The notes: a model not told the origin generated them from the letters alone. Positions 1-10,552 are shown, counted from the first letter of the stretch. The stretch: 64,000 nucleotides of DNA from Nesterenkonia alba DSM 19423 (GCF_000421745.1 NZ_ATXP01000006.1:62001-126000); one strand, 5' to 3'. Numbers and translations: made by a program.

Positions 1-20
1 TTTCAGGACATAATGTCTCT

Positions 21-674
21 GTGACATCCGCAACCGAAGCCCCAGCTGCCGCCGGCGCACCGCGCACGCTGCCGAACCGCCCCAACATGGTCTCTGTGGG
101 GACCATGGTGTGGCTGACCAGCGAGCTGATGTTCTTCGCCGGCCTCTTCGCCATGTTCTTCACGCTGCGCTCGACTCAGCCGGAGATGTGGGCTGAGTAC
201 AGCGCACGCCTCGACGTCGTGCTGGCCACCATCATTACGGTGATCCTGGTCTCGTCCTCGGTGACCGCACAGTTCGGCGTCTTTGCCGCCGAGCGTCACC
301 AGCCGCGCCGGACCGGCGGACTCTTCCAGTTCACCAAATGGGGCATGGTCGAGTGGTACATCGCCTCCTTCATCCTGGGGTCGATCTTCATCGCCGGTCA
401 GAGTTTCGAGTTCGCTGAGTTGGTCTCCCACGGGGTGGCCATTCAGACCAACTCCTTCGGTTCGGCCTTCTACATCACCACAGGCTTCCACGGGATTCAC
501 GTGCTGGGCGGACTGTTCGCCTTCCTCTACGTGATTGCCCGTGCCTACTTCTCCGTGAAGTTCACCCATAAGGAAGAGTCGGCAGCCATCGTCGTCTCCT
601 ACTACTGGCACTTCGTGGACGTCATCTGGATCGCCCTCTGGGCAGCGGTCTACATCCTGCCGCTGTTCGTCTAG
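21..674 (+). CDS. ctaE: Cytochrome c oxidase subunit III
   Basis: Membrane subunit III of the aa3-type cytochrome c oxidase, the terminal oxidase of aerobic respiration. The 217-residue protein shows five hydrophobic segments at about 27-48, 65-87, 108-128, 147-172 and 190-214, with the family signatures GFHGIHV near residue 156 and YYWHFVDVIWI near 194. Start is GTG; a TAATGT hexamer lies four bases before it, so leader length is unclear. It is followed directly by qcrC, the usual actinobacterial ctaE-qcrCAB order that encodes a bcc-aa3 supercomplex. Other oxidase subunits are not in the window. Confidence 0.95.
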   Translation: MTSATEAPAAAGAPRTLPNRPNMVSVGTMVWLTSELMFFAGLFAMFFTLRSTQPEMWAEYSARLDVVLATIITVILVSSSVTAQFGVFAAERHQPRRTGGLFQFTKWGMVEWYIASFILGSIFIAGQSFEFAELVSHGVAIQTNSFGSAFYITTGFHGIHVLGGLFAFLYVIARAYFSVKFTHKEESAAIVVSYYWHFVDVIWIALWAAVYILPLFV

Positions 675-732
675 CACCTGGCGAAGCACCCACCTCGCAC
701 ACCGCACCGACAAGCAAAGGAACCGGCTCAAC

Positions 733-1533
733 GTGAAGGCACTCTCGCAGAAGCGCCGCCACCCGTTCGCGTTCGTGGCGCTGCTCCTTTTGGGGCTGCT
801 GCTGACCGGCGGACTCTACGCCGCGGCGACCACGGTCAACCAGGCTCAGGCCACCGGCGATGTCCCGGACGGGTACTCCGCCGACCAGGTCGAAGAAGGT
901 GAGCGGCTCTTCGTGGCCAACTGCGCCACCTGCCACGGCATCAATGCCGAGGGCAGCGACGCCGGACCTTCCCTCGTCGGCGTGGGTGCGGCTTCCGTCG
1001 AATTCCAGGTGGGTACCGGTCGGATGCCCATGCAGATGCAGGGTCCCCAGGCCCAGCAGAAGCCACCGCAGTTCAATGACGAACAGACCACTCAGCTGGC
1101 TGCCTATGTCGCCTCCCTGGGAGCCGGACCGGCAGTGCCCGATGAGCAGTACCTTGATGTGGACCAGGGCGATCCTGCCCGTGGTGGCGAGCTGTTCCGC
1201 ATCAACTGCGCTATGTGCCACAACGCAGCCGGTGCAGGTGGCGCTCTGACTGAAGGTAAATTCGCTCCGTCGCTGCACGGTGTGGATGAGGTTCATATCT
1301 ACACCGCTATGACCACCGGTCCGCAGAACATGCCGGTGTTCAGCGACTCCAACATTCCGCCGGAGGACAAGCGGGACATCATCGCCTTCCTGAAGACCTA
1401 TGAGGCACAGGGGAGTCCGGGAGGGTTCTCCCTTGGCTTCCTTGGACCGGTTTCCGAGGGGCTTCTCATCTGGACACTCGGACTGGCGCTGCTCATCGGT
1501 TCGATGGTCTGGCTGACGTCCCGATCGAGCTGA
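733..1533 (+). CDS. qcrC: Diheme cytochrome c subunit of cytochrome bcc complex
   Basis: Membrane-anchored cytochrome cc that carries electrons from the Rieske protein to the aa3 oxidase, replacing soluble cytochrome c in actinobacteria. Two heme c sites are visible: CATCH at residues 64-68 and CAMCH at 159-163. An N-terminal membrane segment (about 12-32) and a C-terminal anchor (about 243-263) place both cytochrome domains outside the membrane. The GTG start at 733 follows an AAAGGA ribosome site. The length of 266 residues fits the family. Second gene of the ctaE-qcrCAB run. Confidence 0.95.
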   Translation: MKALSQKRRHPFAFVALLLLGLLLTGGLYAAATTVNQAQATGDVPDGYSADQVEEGERLFVANCATCHGINAEGSDAGPSLVGVGAASVEFQVGTGRMPMQMQGPQAQQKPPQFNDEQTTQLAAYVASLGAGPAVPDEQYLDVDQGDPARGGELFRINCAMCHNAAGAGGALTEGKFAPSLHGVDEVHIYTAMTTGPQNMPVFSDSNIPPEDKRDIIAFLKTYEAQGSPGGFSLGFLGPVSEGLLIWTLGLALLIGSMVWLTSRSS

Positions 1534-1591
1534 CCGGCAGAACGACACCTGAGAATTTCCGCACCTGAAAACAGCAAAGGACAACACATCT

Positions 1592-2662
1592 ATGGGCGAG
1601 CACGGTAACGGCGACCGGGACTCCGGGGCCGTCATCACAGCCGGCGAGGGGGACAAGGGCTCATACGCCATCGACAACCCTGGCCTGCCGCCGCACCGTC
1701 CGCGGCTGGCGGATGTCGATGAGAAGGCGGCCAAGCGCGCTGAGCGTCAGGTCACGGCCCTGTTCCTCGTCTCTATCATCGGTACCGTCGTCTTCTTCGT
1801 CGGGTACTTCGCCGTCGGACGCATGGACGAGTTCGACGACTACTTCGACGGAATGACGGCTCTGCGACTGCAGAACACGCTGCTCGGTGTCGGTGCGGCC
1901 CTGGCTATGCTCGGCATCGGTCTTGGGGTGGTGCACTGGGCAAAGACGCTCATGCCCGATCACGAGATCGTCGAGGACCGCAAGCCGCTTCGCACCGAGC
2001 AGGACCGCCAAGAGGCCGAAAAGATCGTCACCGAAGTCGTCGAGGAGACGCAGATCAAGCGTCGCCCGCTGATGCGTAACACGCTGATCGCAGCTGCGCT
2101 GCTGGCTCCGCTGCCCGGGATTGTGATGTTCCGCGATCTCGACCGCAGTGAAGACTTCGGTGTGGAGCGCCTGCGGCACAGCCTGTGGGACGAAGGGGTG
2201 CGACTGGTCCGTGACCCCACCGGTACACCTATCCGTGCTGCAGACCTCACAGTGGGCTCGGCGATGCACGTCATCCCGGAGAACCTACGGGAGATCTCCT
2301 CTCACGGTGAGCGGCTCTCGGAGAAGGCCAAAGCCGTTGTGCTGCTGATGCGGCTGAACCCCGACGAATTCGAGAACCCCGAGCACCCGGAATGGACCCA
2401 TGAGGGCATCATTGCCTGCTCAAAGGTCTGCACCCACGTCGGGTGCCCTGTGGCGCTGTATGAACGGCACACCCACCACCTGTTGTGCCCGTGCCACCAG
2501 TCCACCTTCGACGCTTCCCAGGAGTTCAAAGTGGTCTTCGGCCCCGCCGGTCGACCGCTTCCGCAGCTGCCAATCACCGTCGATGACGAGGGCTTCCTCG
2601 TGGCGCAGAGCGACTTCCAAGAACCCGTCGGCCCGACCTACTGGGAGCGTGGCAACGCATGA
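1592..2662 (+). CDS. qcrA: Rieske iron-sulfur subunit of cytochrome bcc complex
   Basis: Rieske [2Fe-2S] protein of the menaquinol-cytochrome c reductase. Cluster ligands are visible as C280-T-H282 with C285 and C299-P-C301-H302. Hydrophobic segments at about residues 56-76, 91-112 and 168-184 match the three-helix actinobacterial form, which is longer (356 residues) than the single-helix mitochondrial type. The N-terminal 50 residues are charged and probably cytoplasmic. Its stop overlaps the qcrB start by four bases, indicating translational coupling. Confidence 0.95.
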   Translation: MGEHGNGDRDSGAVITAGEGDKGSYAIDNPGLPPHRPRLADVDEKAAKRAERQVTALFLVSIIGTVVFFVGYFAVGRMDEFDDYFDGMTALRLQNTLLGVGAALAMLGIGLGVVHWAKTLMPDHEIVEDRKPLRTEQDRQEAEKIVTEVVEETQIKRRPLMRNTLIAAALLAPLPGIVMFRDLDRSEDFGVERLRHSLWDEGVRLVRDPTGTPIRAADLTVGSAMHVIPENLREISSHGERLSEKAKAVVLLMRLNPDEFENPEHPEWTHEGIIACSKVCTHVGCPVALYERHTHHLLCPCHQSTFDASQEFKVVFGPAGRPLPQLPITVDDEGFLVAQSDFQEPVGPTYWERGNA

Positions 2663-4380
2663 GCACTCCGCACACCCCGAAATACACCGAGGCCCAGTAC
2701 CTCGAAGTCGACCAGTACCAGCCCAAGACCCGCACCGGGCGCATCACCAACTACTTCGACCAGCGGGTCGGCGGTACTTCCATCGTCAAAGAGTTCGGTC
2801 GGAAGGTCTTCCCCGATCACTGGACCTTCATGTTCGGTGAAGTGGCACTCTACAGCTTCGTCATCGTGGTGCTCTCCGGGGCATTTTTGACCTTTTGGTT
2901 CGACCCATCCATGGCGACCACCCGTTACTCGGGCTCCTACGCACCCCTGCAAGGCCTGGAGATGTCCATGGCCTACGCCACGGCCCTGGAGCTGAGTTTC
3001 GATGTGCGCGGTGGTCTGTTCATGCGCCAGGTGCACCACTGGGGCGCTCTGCTCTTCGTTCTGGCGATGAGCATCCACATGCTCCGCGTGTTCTTCACCG
3101 GTGCCTTCCGTAAACCGCGTGAGGTCAACTGGGTGATCGGTGTGGCGCTGCTGCTGGCCGGTATGGCCGCCGGGTTCACCGGCTACTCCCTGCCGGACGA
3201 GGTGCTCTCCGGGAACGGTCTGCGCATCATCGACGGCATGATCAAGGCGATCCCGGTGATCGGGACCTACATCTCCTTCTTCCTCTTCGGAGGGGAGTTC
3301 CCGGGCAATGAAGTCATCCCACGGCTGTACACCCTGCACATCTTCATCATCCCGGCGATCATCCTGATTCTCATCGCCATCCACCTGTTCCTGGTCGTAG
3401 TGCATAAGCACACCCAATACCCTGGCCCGGGACGGACTGAGCGCAACGTCGTTGGATACCCAGTGGGTCCGGTTTACGCGGCCAAAGCTGGTGGCTTCTT
3501 CTTCATCGTGGCTGGCATCCTCTCGTTGATTTCCGGCACCTTCCAGATCAACGCGTTGTGGAACTACGGCCCCTACGATCCATCGCCGGTTCAAGCCGGG
3601 GCGCAGCCGGACTGGTACATCGGACCGTTCGAAGGTGTGCTGCGACTTATGCCCGGTTATATCGGGGACATGTCGTTGGAGTTCGTCATTCCGACCCCAT
3701 GGGGCGGGAACTCCGTGGCCACACCGGTGCTCATTCCGATGATCCCTATTGCGATTCTCTTCCTCGGGATGTTCATCTGGCCGTGGTTGGAAGCCTGGAT
3801 CAGCGGGGACAAGAAGGAACACCACCTGCTGGATCGGCCCCGCAACGCTCCGACCCGTACCGCTATCGGCGCGGCCACCGTGGTGTTCTACTGCATCATG
3901 TGGGGAATGGGGTCCAACGACCTGATCGCCACACACTTCCAGTTGTCGCTGAACGACATCACCTACTGGTCGCGTGTGCTGATCTTCCTGGGACCGATCA
4001 TCACCTACATCCTCACCAAGCGGATCTGTCTGGCCCTGCAGCGCAAGGACCGGGAGACGGCACTGCACGGTCACGAGGCTGGAATCATCGAGGTCAGCCC
4101 CGACGGTGAGTTCCACGAGCGGCACTCGCGCCCAGACGAGTACGAACTCTGGACGCTGGTGTCTTACGAAGCACCGGAGCCCAGTGGCCCGCAGCCGAAC
4201 GCCAAGGGCAAGATCACCCGCACGGAGAAGTTCCGTGCCTGGCTGAACCGCATCTGGTGGGAAGACCGGGTGGAGCCGGTCAGCCGCGAGGAGTACCTCG
4301 AGGCACTAGAGCACGACCACCACGAGCCGGAAGCCCTCGGCCCGCACACCAAACGCGAGCTCGAGCACAATAAGCACTGA
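2659..4380 (+). CDS. qcrB: Cytochrome b subunit of cytochrome bcc complex
   Basis: Di-heme cytochrome b that oxidises menaquinol. Visible features: paired histidines in the second core helix (QVHHWGALLF and SIHMLRVFF) and in the fourth (TLHIFIIPAI and AIHLFLVVVHKH), and PDWY near residue 318 in the position of the quinol-site PEWY motif. The protein has 573 residues with a long charged C-terminal tail after the last helix, as is usual in actinobacteria. It is the last gene of the operon; a strong hairpin follows 20 bases after the stop. Confidence 0.95.
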   Translation: MSTPHTPKYTEAQYLEVDQYQPKTRTGRITNYFDQRVGGTSIVKEFGRKVFPDHWTFMFGEVALYSFVIVVLSGAFLTFWFDPSMATTRYSGSYAPLQGLEMSMAYATALELSFDVRGGLFMRQVHHWGALLFVLAMSIHMLRVFFTGAFRKPREVNWVIGVALLLAGMAAGFTGYSLPDEVLSGNGLRIIDGMIKAIPVIGTYISFFLFGGEFPGNEVIPRLYTLHIFIIPAIILILIAIHLFLVVVHKHTQYPGPGRTERNVVGYPVGPVYAAKAGGFFFIVAGILSLISGTFQINALWNYGPYDPSPVQAGAQPDWYIGPFEGVLRLMPGYIGDMSLEFVIPTPWGGNSVATPVLIPMIPIAILFLGMFIWPWLEAWISGDKKEHHLLDRPRNAPTRTAIGAATVVFYCIMWGMGSNDLIATHFQLSLNDITYWSRVLIFLGPIITYILTKRICLALQRKDRETALHGHEAGIIEVSPDGEFHERHSRPDEYELWTLVSYEAPEPSGPQPNAKGKITRTEKFRAWLNRIWWEDRVEPVSREEYLEALEHDHHEPEALGPHTKRELEHNKH

Positions 4381-4400
4381 GCCTCGAACGCGCAGGTCGC

Positions 4401-4440
4401 GAATGGCCCCGCTGGTATTCCAGCGGGGCCATTCTGTTTC
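4401..4440. terminator. Bidirectional intrinsic terminator between qcrB and rarA
   Basis: A perfect 15-bp stem (4401-4415 with 4420-4434) closes a four-base loop, with the core GGCCCCGCTGG / CCAGCGGGGCC. TGTTTC follows on the plus strand. It sits between two convergent genes and can serve both. The rest of the gap up to 4535 shows nothing else I recognise. Confidence 0.85.
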
Positions 4441-4535
4441 CCCAGCACAAGCATCTGCGCATCAGCACTGGGCCTCCATCAGCACTGGGCCCGCAGCAGA
4501 GGCGTGTCTGAATCAGCGTTGCATCGCGCGGGCCC

Positions 4536-5927
4536 TCAGGTGCCGCGGATAATGGAGCGAAGACGGTTCAGCCGCTCTGCGACGGCCCGCTCGTGGCCGT
4601 TCTGCGTGGGGGAGTAGTAGTCCACGGCGAGGAGGTCATCGGGAGCGTATTGCTGCCGGGCGACGTGATGGGGCTCATCGTGGGCGTACACATAGTCGGC
4701 CCCGTGCCCCAGCCGCTGAGCACCCTTGTAGTGGGCGTCACGCAAATGCATGGGCACCGGTGCGCCCTTACCGGCACGCACATCCGCAATGGCAGCATCC
4801 AGTGCCTTGTAGCTGGCATTGGACTTCGGAGCGGTGGCGATATGTACCGTTGCCTGGGCCAGAATAATCCGGCCTTCAGGCATGCCGATGAGCTGAACCG
4901 CTTGGGCAGCTGCCACAGCGGTCTGCAGGGCTGTCGGATCCGCCATGGCGACTTCCTCGCTCGCGGCGATGACGAGGCGCCGGGCAATGAATCGGGGATC
5001 CTCTCCGGCGACGATCATCCGGGCCAGATAGTGCAAAGCAGCGTCCACATCGGAACCACGCAGTGACTTGATGAACGCGGAAATAATGTCGTAGTGCTGG
5101 TCGCCGTCTTTGTCGTAGCGCTGAACAGCGAAGTCAGCCGCTTGCTCGGCGTCGTCTGCGGTGATGAGCAGCGGATCTTCTGTCTCAGGAACGTGGTGGC
5201 GCCCCAACGCCACGGCTGCTGCGGCTTCCAGGGTTGTCAGCACCCTCCGGGCATCCCCACCGGAGATGCGAAGAATATGGTCGCGGGCGGCGTCGTCGAG
5301 CACGAACCGGTCTGCTAAGCCGCGGTTTTCTGTCAGCGCCCGATCGATGAGCCCGTTGAGGTCTTCGTGGGTCAACGGCTGCAGTGTCAGCAGCAGGGAC
5401 CGGGACAGCAACGGAGCGACGACGCTGAAACTCGGGTTCTCCGTGGTGGCGGCCACCAGAATGACCCAACCGTTCTCCACACCCGGCAGCAGTGCATCCT
5501 GCTGAGCCTTATTGAACCGGTGAATCTCATCGAGGAACAGCACGGTGGTCACACCGCGTAAGTCGCGATCTTCCAAGGCCTGATCCATCACCCGCCGAAC
5601 ATCTTTGACTCCGGCGCGGATGGCTGAGAGCTCAACGAACTTCCGAGTCCCGCCGCGGGCAATGACGTGAGCGATCGTCGTCTTCCCCGTCCCCGGAGGC
5701 CCGTAGAGGATCACCGAACTCGGTCCAGCCGGTCCGCTGGAGCCCTCGGCCAGTACCCGCAGAGGAGAACCTTCCTTCAGCAGATGTTGCTGGCCGAGGA
5801 CCTCATCGAGAGTGCGGGGGCGCATCCGCACAGCCAGAGGCGTATGCCGACCTGAGCTGGCGCCTGAACCAGCTGTGCTGACGGCGTCGTGCTCGTCAAA
5901 CTCCGAGGAGAACAGGTCGCCTGTCAT
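4536..5927 (-). CDS. rarA: Replication-associated recombination protein A (AAA+ ATPase)
   Basis: RarA/MgsA-family clamp-loader-like ATPase that acts at stalled replication forks. Walker A (GPPGTGKTT) lies at about residues 76-84 and Walker B ([10 protein letters not shown]) about 55 residues later; the RarA C-terminal region ([21 protein letters not shown] and similar) is present. I place the start at ATG 5927, giving 463 residues, not at an upstream ATG at 5972: a TAGTCT -10 hexamer (5935-5940) lies exactly seven bases before 5927 and the extra 15 residues resemble nothing in the family. It lies downstream of hisS and aspS on the same strand. Confidence 0.93.
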   Translation of the reverse strand: MTGDLFSSEFDEHDAVSTAGSGASSGRHTPLAVRMRPRTLDEVLGQQHLLKEGSPLRVLAEGSSGPAGPSSVILYGPPGTGKTTIAHVIARGGTRKFVELSAIRAGVKDVRRVMDQALEDRDLRGVTTVLFLDEIHRFNKAQQDALLPGVENGWVILVAATTENPSFSVVAPLLSRSLLLTLQPLTHEDLNGLIDRALTENRGLADRFVLDDAARDHILRISGGDARRVLTTLEAAAAVALGRHHVPETEDPLLITADDAEQAADFAVQRYDKDGDQHYDIISAFIKSLRGSDVDAALHYLARMIVAGEDPRFIARRLVIAASEEVAMADPTALQTAVAAAQAVQLIGMPEGRIILAQATVHIATAPKSNASYKALDAAIADVRAGKGAPVPMHLRDAHYKGAQRLGHGADYVYAHDEPHHVARQQYAPDDLLAVDYYSPTQNGHERAVAERLNRLRSIIRGT

Positions 5928-5939
5928 AGCTGCCAGACT

Positions 5940-5968
5940 AGCCCAGGGCCCCGAGAAGCCCCTGGGCC
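5940..5968 (-). terminator. Possible terminator after aspS
   Basis: An 8-bp perfect inverted repeat, GCCCAGGG (5941-5948) and CCCTGGGC (5960-5967), lies just after the aspS stop. It has no T-run and it abuts the presumed rarA -10 element, so it may be a terminator or only a structural repeat. Confidence 0.35.
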
Positions 5969-5977
5969 ACAACGAGC

Positions 5978-7747
5978 CTAAGAGTTCTTTGGTCCCGGCG
6001 CCGCGTCGACACCGGCTTCCTTGCGCTGTTGCGCAGTGATGGGGGCAGGCGCGTCGGTGAGTGGATCGTGCCCGTTGCCGGTCTTGGGGAAGGCGATGAC
6101 CTCACGGATGGAATCCTCCCCGGCCAGCAGGGCGACAACCCGGTCCCAGCCGAAGGCGAAGCCGCCGTGCGGGGGAGCGCCGTACTTGAAAGCGTCAAGG
6201 AGGAACCCGAACTTCTCCTGGGCCTCGTCTTCGGACAGCCCCATCACCTTGAATACCCGCTGCTGGACATCCTGCCGGTGAATACGAATCGAACCGCCAC
6301 CGATTTCGTTGCCGTTGCAGACCAGGTCATAGGCGTAGGCCAGCGCGTCTGCGGGATTCTTGTCGAATGTCTCGGCAAACTCCGGTTTCGGTGCCGTGAA
6401 GGCGTGGTGAACCGCTGTCCAGGCACCGGACCCCACGGCGACATCCCCAGCCGCCTTGGCGTCGTCGGCCGGTTCGAACATGGGTGCATCCACCACCCAG
6501 GCGAAAGACCAGGATCCGGGTTCGATGAGGTCAAGACGTTCGGCGATTTCCACGCGAGCTGCCCCCAGCAGCGCGCGGGAAGACTTGGGCTCACCTGCGG
6601 CGAAGAAGATGCAGTCACCGGCAGAGGCCCCGACGGCCTCAGCGAGTCCGGACTTCTCCGCCTCGGAGAGGTTCTTGGCCACCGGGCCGCCCAGTTCACC
6701 ATCCTCACCAACCAGGACATAGGCCAGGCCCTTGGCCCCGCGCTGTTTGGCCCACTCCTGCCAGGCGTCCAGGGTCCGCCGCGGCTGGGAGGCCCCACCG
6801 GGCATGACCACCGCGCCCACATAGGGTGCCTGGAAGACTCGGAAGGGAGTTTCGGCGAAGTACTCAGTCAACTCGGTCAACTCCAGGCCGAACCGGAGGT
6901 CCGGCTTATCCGTGCCGTAGCGGGCCATCGCCTCCCGGTAGGTGATATGCGGAATCGGGGTGCTGATCTCTACCCCAATGAGCGCCCACAGTCGGACGGT
7001 GATCTCCTCCACCAAGGAGATCACATCCTCCTGCTCCACAAAGGCGGCCTCGATATCCAGCTGGGTGAATTCCGGCTGTCGGTCGGCCCGGAAGTCCTCA
7101 TCCCGGTAGCAGCGGGCGATCTGGTAGTACTTCTCGATCCCGCCGACCTGGAGCAATTGCTTGAACAGCTGCGGAGACTGTGGCAGGGCGTACCAGGAGC
7201 CGGGAGCCAGGCGAGCCGGAACTAGGAAGTCGCGGGCACCCTCCGGCGTCGAACGAGTCAGGGTGGGGGTCTCCACCTCAGTAAAGCCCTGCTGGTGTAA
7301 CACCTCCCGGGCAACCCGGTTCACCTCAGAGCGCAGCCGGATCGCCCGCGACGGCCCGGGTCGGCGCAGGTCGAGATACCGGTGCTTCAGACGAGCTTCC
7401 TCCCCAACTTCGACGTGCTCGTCGATCTGGAACGGCAGTGCCGCCGAAGGGTTGAGCACCTCCAGCTCCGAGGCGATGATCTCCACCTCACCGGAGGGAA
7501 TATTGGGGTTCTCATTACCTTCTGGACGGCGTTCCACAGTGCCGGTGACCCGCAGGACGAACTCATTGCGTAACGGGTCAAAATCTTCCTCATCCCGCAC
7601 GACCACCTGCGCGATCCCTGAGGCATCGCGCAGATCGAGGAAGGCCACCCCGCCGTGATCCCGGCGGCGGGCCACCCAGCCGGTGAGTGTGACAGTCTGA
7701 CCCAGAAGTGCGGCGCTGATCTCGCCTGCAGTGTGTGTGCGGAGCAC
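5978..7747 (-). CDS. aspS: Aspartyl-tRNA synthetase
   Basis: Class II synthetase that charges tRNA-Asp; in bacteria with GatCAB it often also mischarges tRNA-Asn, which cannot be judged from this window. An N-terminal OB-fold anticodon domain ([20 protein letters not shown]) covers about residues 1-105. Motif 2 ([19 protein letters not shown]), the bacterial GAD insertion and motif 3 ([14 protein letters not shown]) are all present. The length of 589 residues is typical of the bacterial type. It lies 39 bases downstream of hisS, a common pairing, and probably shares its transcript. Confidence 0.96.
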   Translation of the reverse strand: MLRTHTAGEISAALLGQTVTLTGWVARRRDHGGVAFLDLRDASGIAQVVVRDEEDFDPLRNEFVLRVTGTVERRPEGNENPNIPSGEVEIIASELEVLNPSAALPFQIDEHVEVGEEARLKHRYLDLRRPGPSRAIRLRSEVNRVAREVLHQQGFTEVETPTLTRSTPEGARDFLVPARLAPGSWYALPQSPQLFKQLLQVGGIEKYYQIARCYRDEDFRADRQPEFTQLDIEAAFVEQEDVISLVEEITVRLWALIGVEISTPIPHITYREAMARYGTDKPDLRFGLELTELTEYFAETPFRVFQAPYVGAVVMPGGASQPRRTLDAWQEWAKQRGAKGLAYVLVGEDGELGGPVAKNLSEAEKSGLAEAVGASAGDCIFFAAGEPKSSRALLGAARVEIAERLDLIEPGSWSFAWVVDAPMFEPADDAKAAGDVAVGSGAWTAVHHAFTAPKPEFAETFDKNPADALAYAYDLVCNGNEIGGGSIRIHRQDVQQRVFKVMGLSEDEAQEKFGFLLDAFKYGAPPHGGFAFGWDRVVALLAGEDSIREVIAFPKTGNGHDPLTDAPAPITAQQRKEAGVDAAPGPKNS

Positions 7748-7786
7748 GGCGTCCTTTCGACGTACGGGAGCGGTTCTGTGCTGAGC

Positions 7787-9136
7787 TTACAAGTCTCGTC
7801 CGGGGCGCAGAACCCGGGGCGTGAGGTCCTCGGCTGGGGGAGTCCACACCGCCGGGTCGGCAGGCACCTGGTCCCCGGAGCGGATGTCCTTGACCTCGTG
7901 GTGACCTTCGGCGTCGGTGAACCACACATACGGGATCCCACGCCGGTCGGCGTATTTGATCTGCTTACCGAACTTTTCGGCGCTGAAGGCCACTTCGGCA
8001 CTGATACCCCGGGCGCGGAGCTGGTCGGCGACATCCTGGGCTGTGGACCAGTCCGTATCCTCGCGCAGCGTCACATAGACCGCAGTAGGTACCGAACGGG
8101 AGGCGGTGAGCTCATCGGCGGCTAGCAGCGCAGAGATCAGCCGGGTTACCCCGATGGAGAGTCCGACGCCGGGAAACGTGCGTTTGCCGTGGGTGGCCAG
8201 GGAATCGTAGCGCCCCCCAGAGCAGATCGACCCGAGGTTCTCATGCCCGAAGAGCACCGTTTCATAGACCGTTCCCGTGTAGTAATCGAGCCCACGGGCG
8301 ATGGACAGATCCGCCACAGCCTGTCCCGGCACCCGCTCCTGCAGTGTGGCGATGACCTCGGTCATCTCCCTCAGCCCCTCTTCGAGCAGCTCGTTAGCTG
8401 CCCCGGGAGGTAGCAGATCGCGGACTTGCTCGGCGAAGGAGACATCTGCTGTGCGGATCTGGGCCAGGGCCAGGGCTTTCTGCGCCTGGTGCTCATCGGC
8501 ACCGCAGGTCTCGGCCAGCTCGGCCTGCACACGGGCGGGGCCAATTTTGTCCAGCTTGTCGACAATGCGTAGCACCGCAGCAGGATCGTTGAGACCCAGA
8601 GCGGTGTAGAAGCCTTGGGAGAGCTTGCGGTTATTCACCCGCAGTTGGAACTGACCGATGTCCAGAGCCGCCAAGGCCCGAGCCATGACCACAGCGAGCT
8701 CAGTGTCGGCGCGGAAGGGCAGGGTGCCGTCACCGACGATGTCGATATCGGCCTGGGTGAATTCCCGGAACCGTCCGGCCTGGGGCCGCTCTCCCCGCCA
8801 GACCTTCTGGATTTGATAGCGACGGAAGGGAAAGGCCAAGTGCCCGGCGTTTTCGGTGACGTAGCGGGCAAACGGCACAGTGAGGTCGAAGTGCAAGGCG
8901 AGTTTGGCCTCAGCGGCCGAGTCGGCGTCGTCGTGGATTCGGGAGACCGCATAGACCTCCTTATCCACTTCCCCTTTACCCAACAGCGTGTCCATGGTCT
9001 CCACGGCACGGGACTCGATCGAGGCGAAACCGTGGCGTTCGAAGACCTCCCGCAGGGTGTCGAGCACATGCAGCTCCACCAGCCGCTCGGCCGGAAGCAG
9101 CTCGAGGTAGCCGGAGAGCGATGCAGAACGTGCCAT
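7787..9136 (-). CDS. hisS: Histidyl-tRNA synthetase
   Basis: Class II synthetase that charges tRNA-His; the tRNA itself is encoded at 43.1 kb. Signature segments are visible: motif 2 (YQIQKVWRGERPQAGRFREFTQADID), histidine A loop ARGLDYYTGTVYE, CSGGRYDSL, and a C-terminal anticodon-binding domain from about residue 350. The length is 449 residues. Start is ATG 9136, with AAGGAG some 14 bases upstream, farther away than usual. Confidence 0.95.
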   Translation of the reverse strand: MARSASLSGYLELLPAERLVELHVLDTLREVFERHGFASIESRAVETMDTLLGKGEVDKEVYAVSRIHDDADSAAEAKLALHFDLTVPFARYVTENAGHLAFPFRRYQIQKVWRGERPQAGRFREFTQADIDIVGDGTLPFRADTELAVVMARALAALDIGQFQLRVNNRKLSQGFYTALGLNDPAAVLRIVDKLDKIGPARVQAELAETCGADEHQAQKALALAQIRTADVSFAEQVRDLLPPGAANELLEEGLREMTEVIATLQERVPGQAVADLSIARGLDYYTGTVYETVLFGHENLGSICSGGRYDSLATHGKRTFPGVGLSIGVTRLISALLAADELTASRSVPTAVYVTLREDTDWSTAQDVADQLRARGISAEVAFSAEKFGKQIKYADRRGIPYVWFTDAEGHHEVKDIRSGDQVPADPAVWTPPAEDLTPRVLRPGRDL

Positions 9137-9249
9137 GGCGGTGAGTACAGCTCCTTGCGGATCAGATCAGGGGGTTATCGGCTCAGCCACGCCATCATAG
9201 CCGCCGGGCGGGATGTGAAGCACTCGCCTAGCTGGTTCTGACCACCCGG

Positions 9250-9262
9250 TAGGCTGGAGACT
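9250..9262 (+). promoter_or_regulatory. -10 element for a leaderless DUF349 gene
   Basis: TAGGCT at 9250-9255 is followed by seven bases and the ATG at 9263. That spacing puts the transcription start at or within a base of the start codon. No clear -35 is visible. The GGAG inside the spacer would be only 3 bases from the ATG, too close for a normal ribosome site. Confidence 0.5.
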
Positions 9263-10552
9263 ATGAGTCCAGCAGTGAAGCCCACCTACCACCAGACCTC
9301 TCTGGATGAGGTACGCCGGCGTACCCGGGTGGATGCCGAAGGTCATGTGTACCTCACCTCACCGGAACCCTCCGGCGAGGAGACCTATGTAGGGCAATAC
9401 TCCGCCGGTGGTGGTGAAGACGAGGCGCTGCGGTACTACGCGCGCAAATTCGACGAACTCTACAACCGAGCGCTGCTGCTGGGAGCCCGTGTCGCCACTC
9501 GCGCTGACAGTGTCTCGGTGCTGCGGGGTAGCCACACGGCCCTCACCAAAGAGCTCGACGACGGCACGTGGGTGGGCGACGTCGACTCGCTGCGCAAACT
9601 CTTAGCTGAGATCGCTCGGGGCATCGAGGAGATCGCCGCCGAGGAGCAGAAGGCCCATGACGAGGCCGTGGCTGCGAAACTCGCCGTGCGCGAAGAGATT
9701 GTCGCCGAAGCCGAGCAACTGGCTGCTGCCGATGATGCCCAGCAGCACTGGAAGACTGCCCAGCAGCGGATGAACGAGCTCTTCGAGGCGTGGAAAGCGG
9801 AGCAGAAATCTCCACCGCGGATCCCCAAATCACAGGAGGACCCCCTGTGGAAGCGGTTCCGTACCGCGCGCAGTACGTTTGAGCGCCGCCGCAAGGCTTT
9901 TTTTGTGAAACGGGACAAAGAAGCTGCGGAGATCAAGCGGGCCAAAGAGGAACTCATCGCCGAGGCCGAAGCCTTGCAGCACTCCACGGATTTCGGTCCG
10001 ACCACGAAGGCATATCACCGCCTGATGGACCGGTGGAAAGAGCTCGGGCGTGGCCCCCGTAAGACTGAGGACGCCCAGTGGAAACGGTTCCGTGCAGCCG
10101 CGGATGTCTTCTTCAGTGCCCGGGATGAAGCCAATGCCAAAGTCGACGCCGAGTACCAGGAGAATCTGAAGAAGAAAGAGGAAATCCTGGCTCGCCTGGA
10201 AGAGCTGATGCCCTTCACCAAGCCGGAGGCGGTGCGGGACCGGTATTACAAGCTGCTCGATGAGTACGAGGCGGCCGGTCGCGTGCCTCGCGGCGATATT
10301 AAGCGTCTGGAGCGGCGACTTGGGGAGATCCAGGACGCCTTCCGTCAAGCAGAGGGCGCCAAATGGCGTCGGAGCGACTCAGTCCAGAACGACCGCCAGC
10401 ACCAGATGCTCAGTCAATTGCAAGAGAGCATCGCCCAGCTGGAGCGTGACGTCAAAGAGGCTCAAGCCAGTGGGGATCAGGCTCGGATCCGCGAGGCGGA
10501 AGAGGCGTTGGAGGCCCGTCGCAGCTGGATGGCCATGTTGCAGTCCAACTGA
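9263..10552 (+). CDS. DUF349 repeat protein
   Basis: Cytoplasmic, strongly charged helical protein of 429 residues with several DUF349-type repeats; recurrent W-K-R-F-R blocks (DPLWKRFRTARSTFERRRKAFF, DAQWKRFRAAADVFFSARDE) are clear, and the C-terminus (about 375-425) is coiled-coil-like. DUF349 proteins are widespread in actinobacteria and their biochemical role is not settled, so I assign none. It is divergent from hisS with a 126-bp gap. A -10 hexamer sits seven bases before the ATG. Confidence 0.85.
   Translation: MSPAVKPTYHQTSLDEVRRRTRVDAEGHVYLTSPEPSGEETYVGQYSAGGGEDEALRYYARKFDELYNRALLLGARVATRADSVSVLRGSHTALTKELDDGTWVGDVDSLRKLLAEIARGIEEIAAEEQKAHDEAVAAKLAVREEIVAEAEQLAAADDAQQHWKTAQQRMNELFEAWKAEQKSPPRIPKSQEDPLWKRFRTARSTFERRRKAFFVKRDKEAAEIKRAKEELIAEAEALQHSTDFGPTTKAYHRLMDRWKELGRGPRKTEDAQWKRFRAAADVFFSARDEANAKVDAEYQENLKKKEEILARLEELMPFTKPEAVRDRYYKLLDEYEAAGRVPRGDIKRLERRLGEIQDAFRQAEGAKWRRSDSVQNDRQHQMLSQLQESIAQLERDVKEAQASGDQARIREAEEALEARRSWMAMLQSN

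Noticed and set aside
2638-4125. Minus-strand frame of 495 codons opposite qcrB
   Set aside because: Antisense shadow of a well-supported cytochrome b gene, with the compositional bias of such frames and no recognisable domain.
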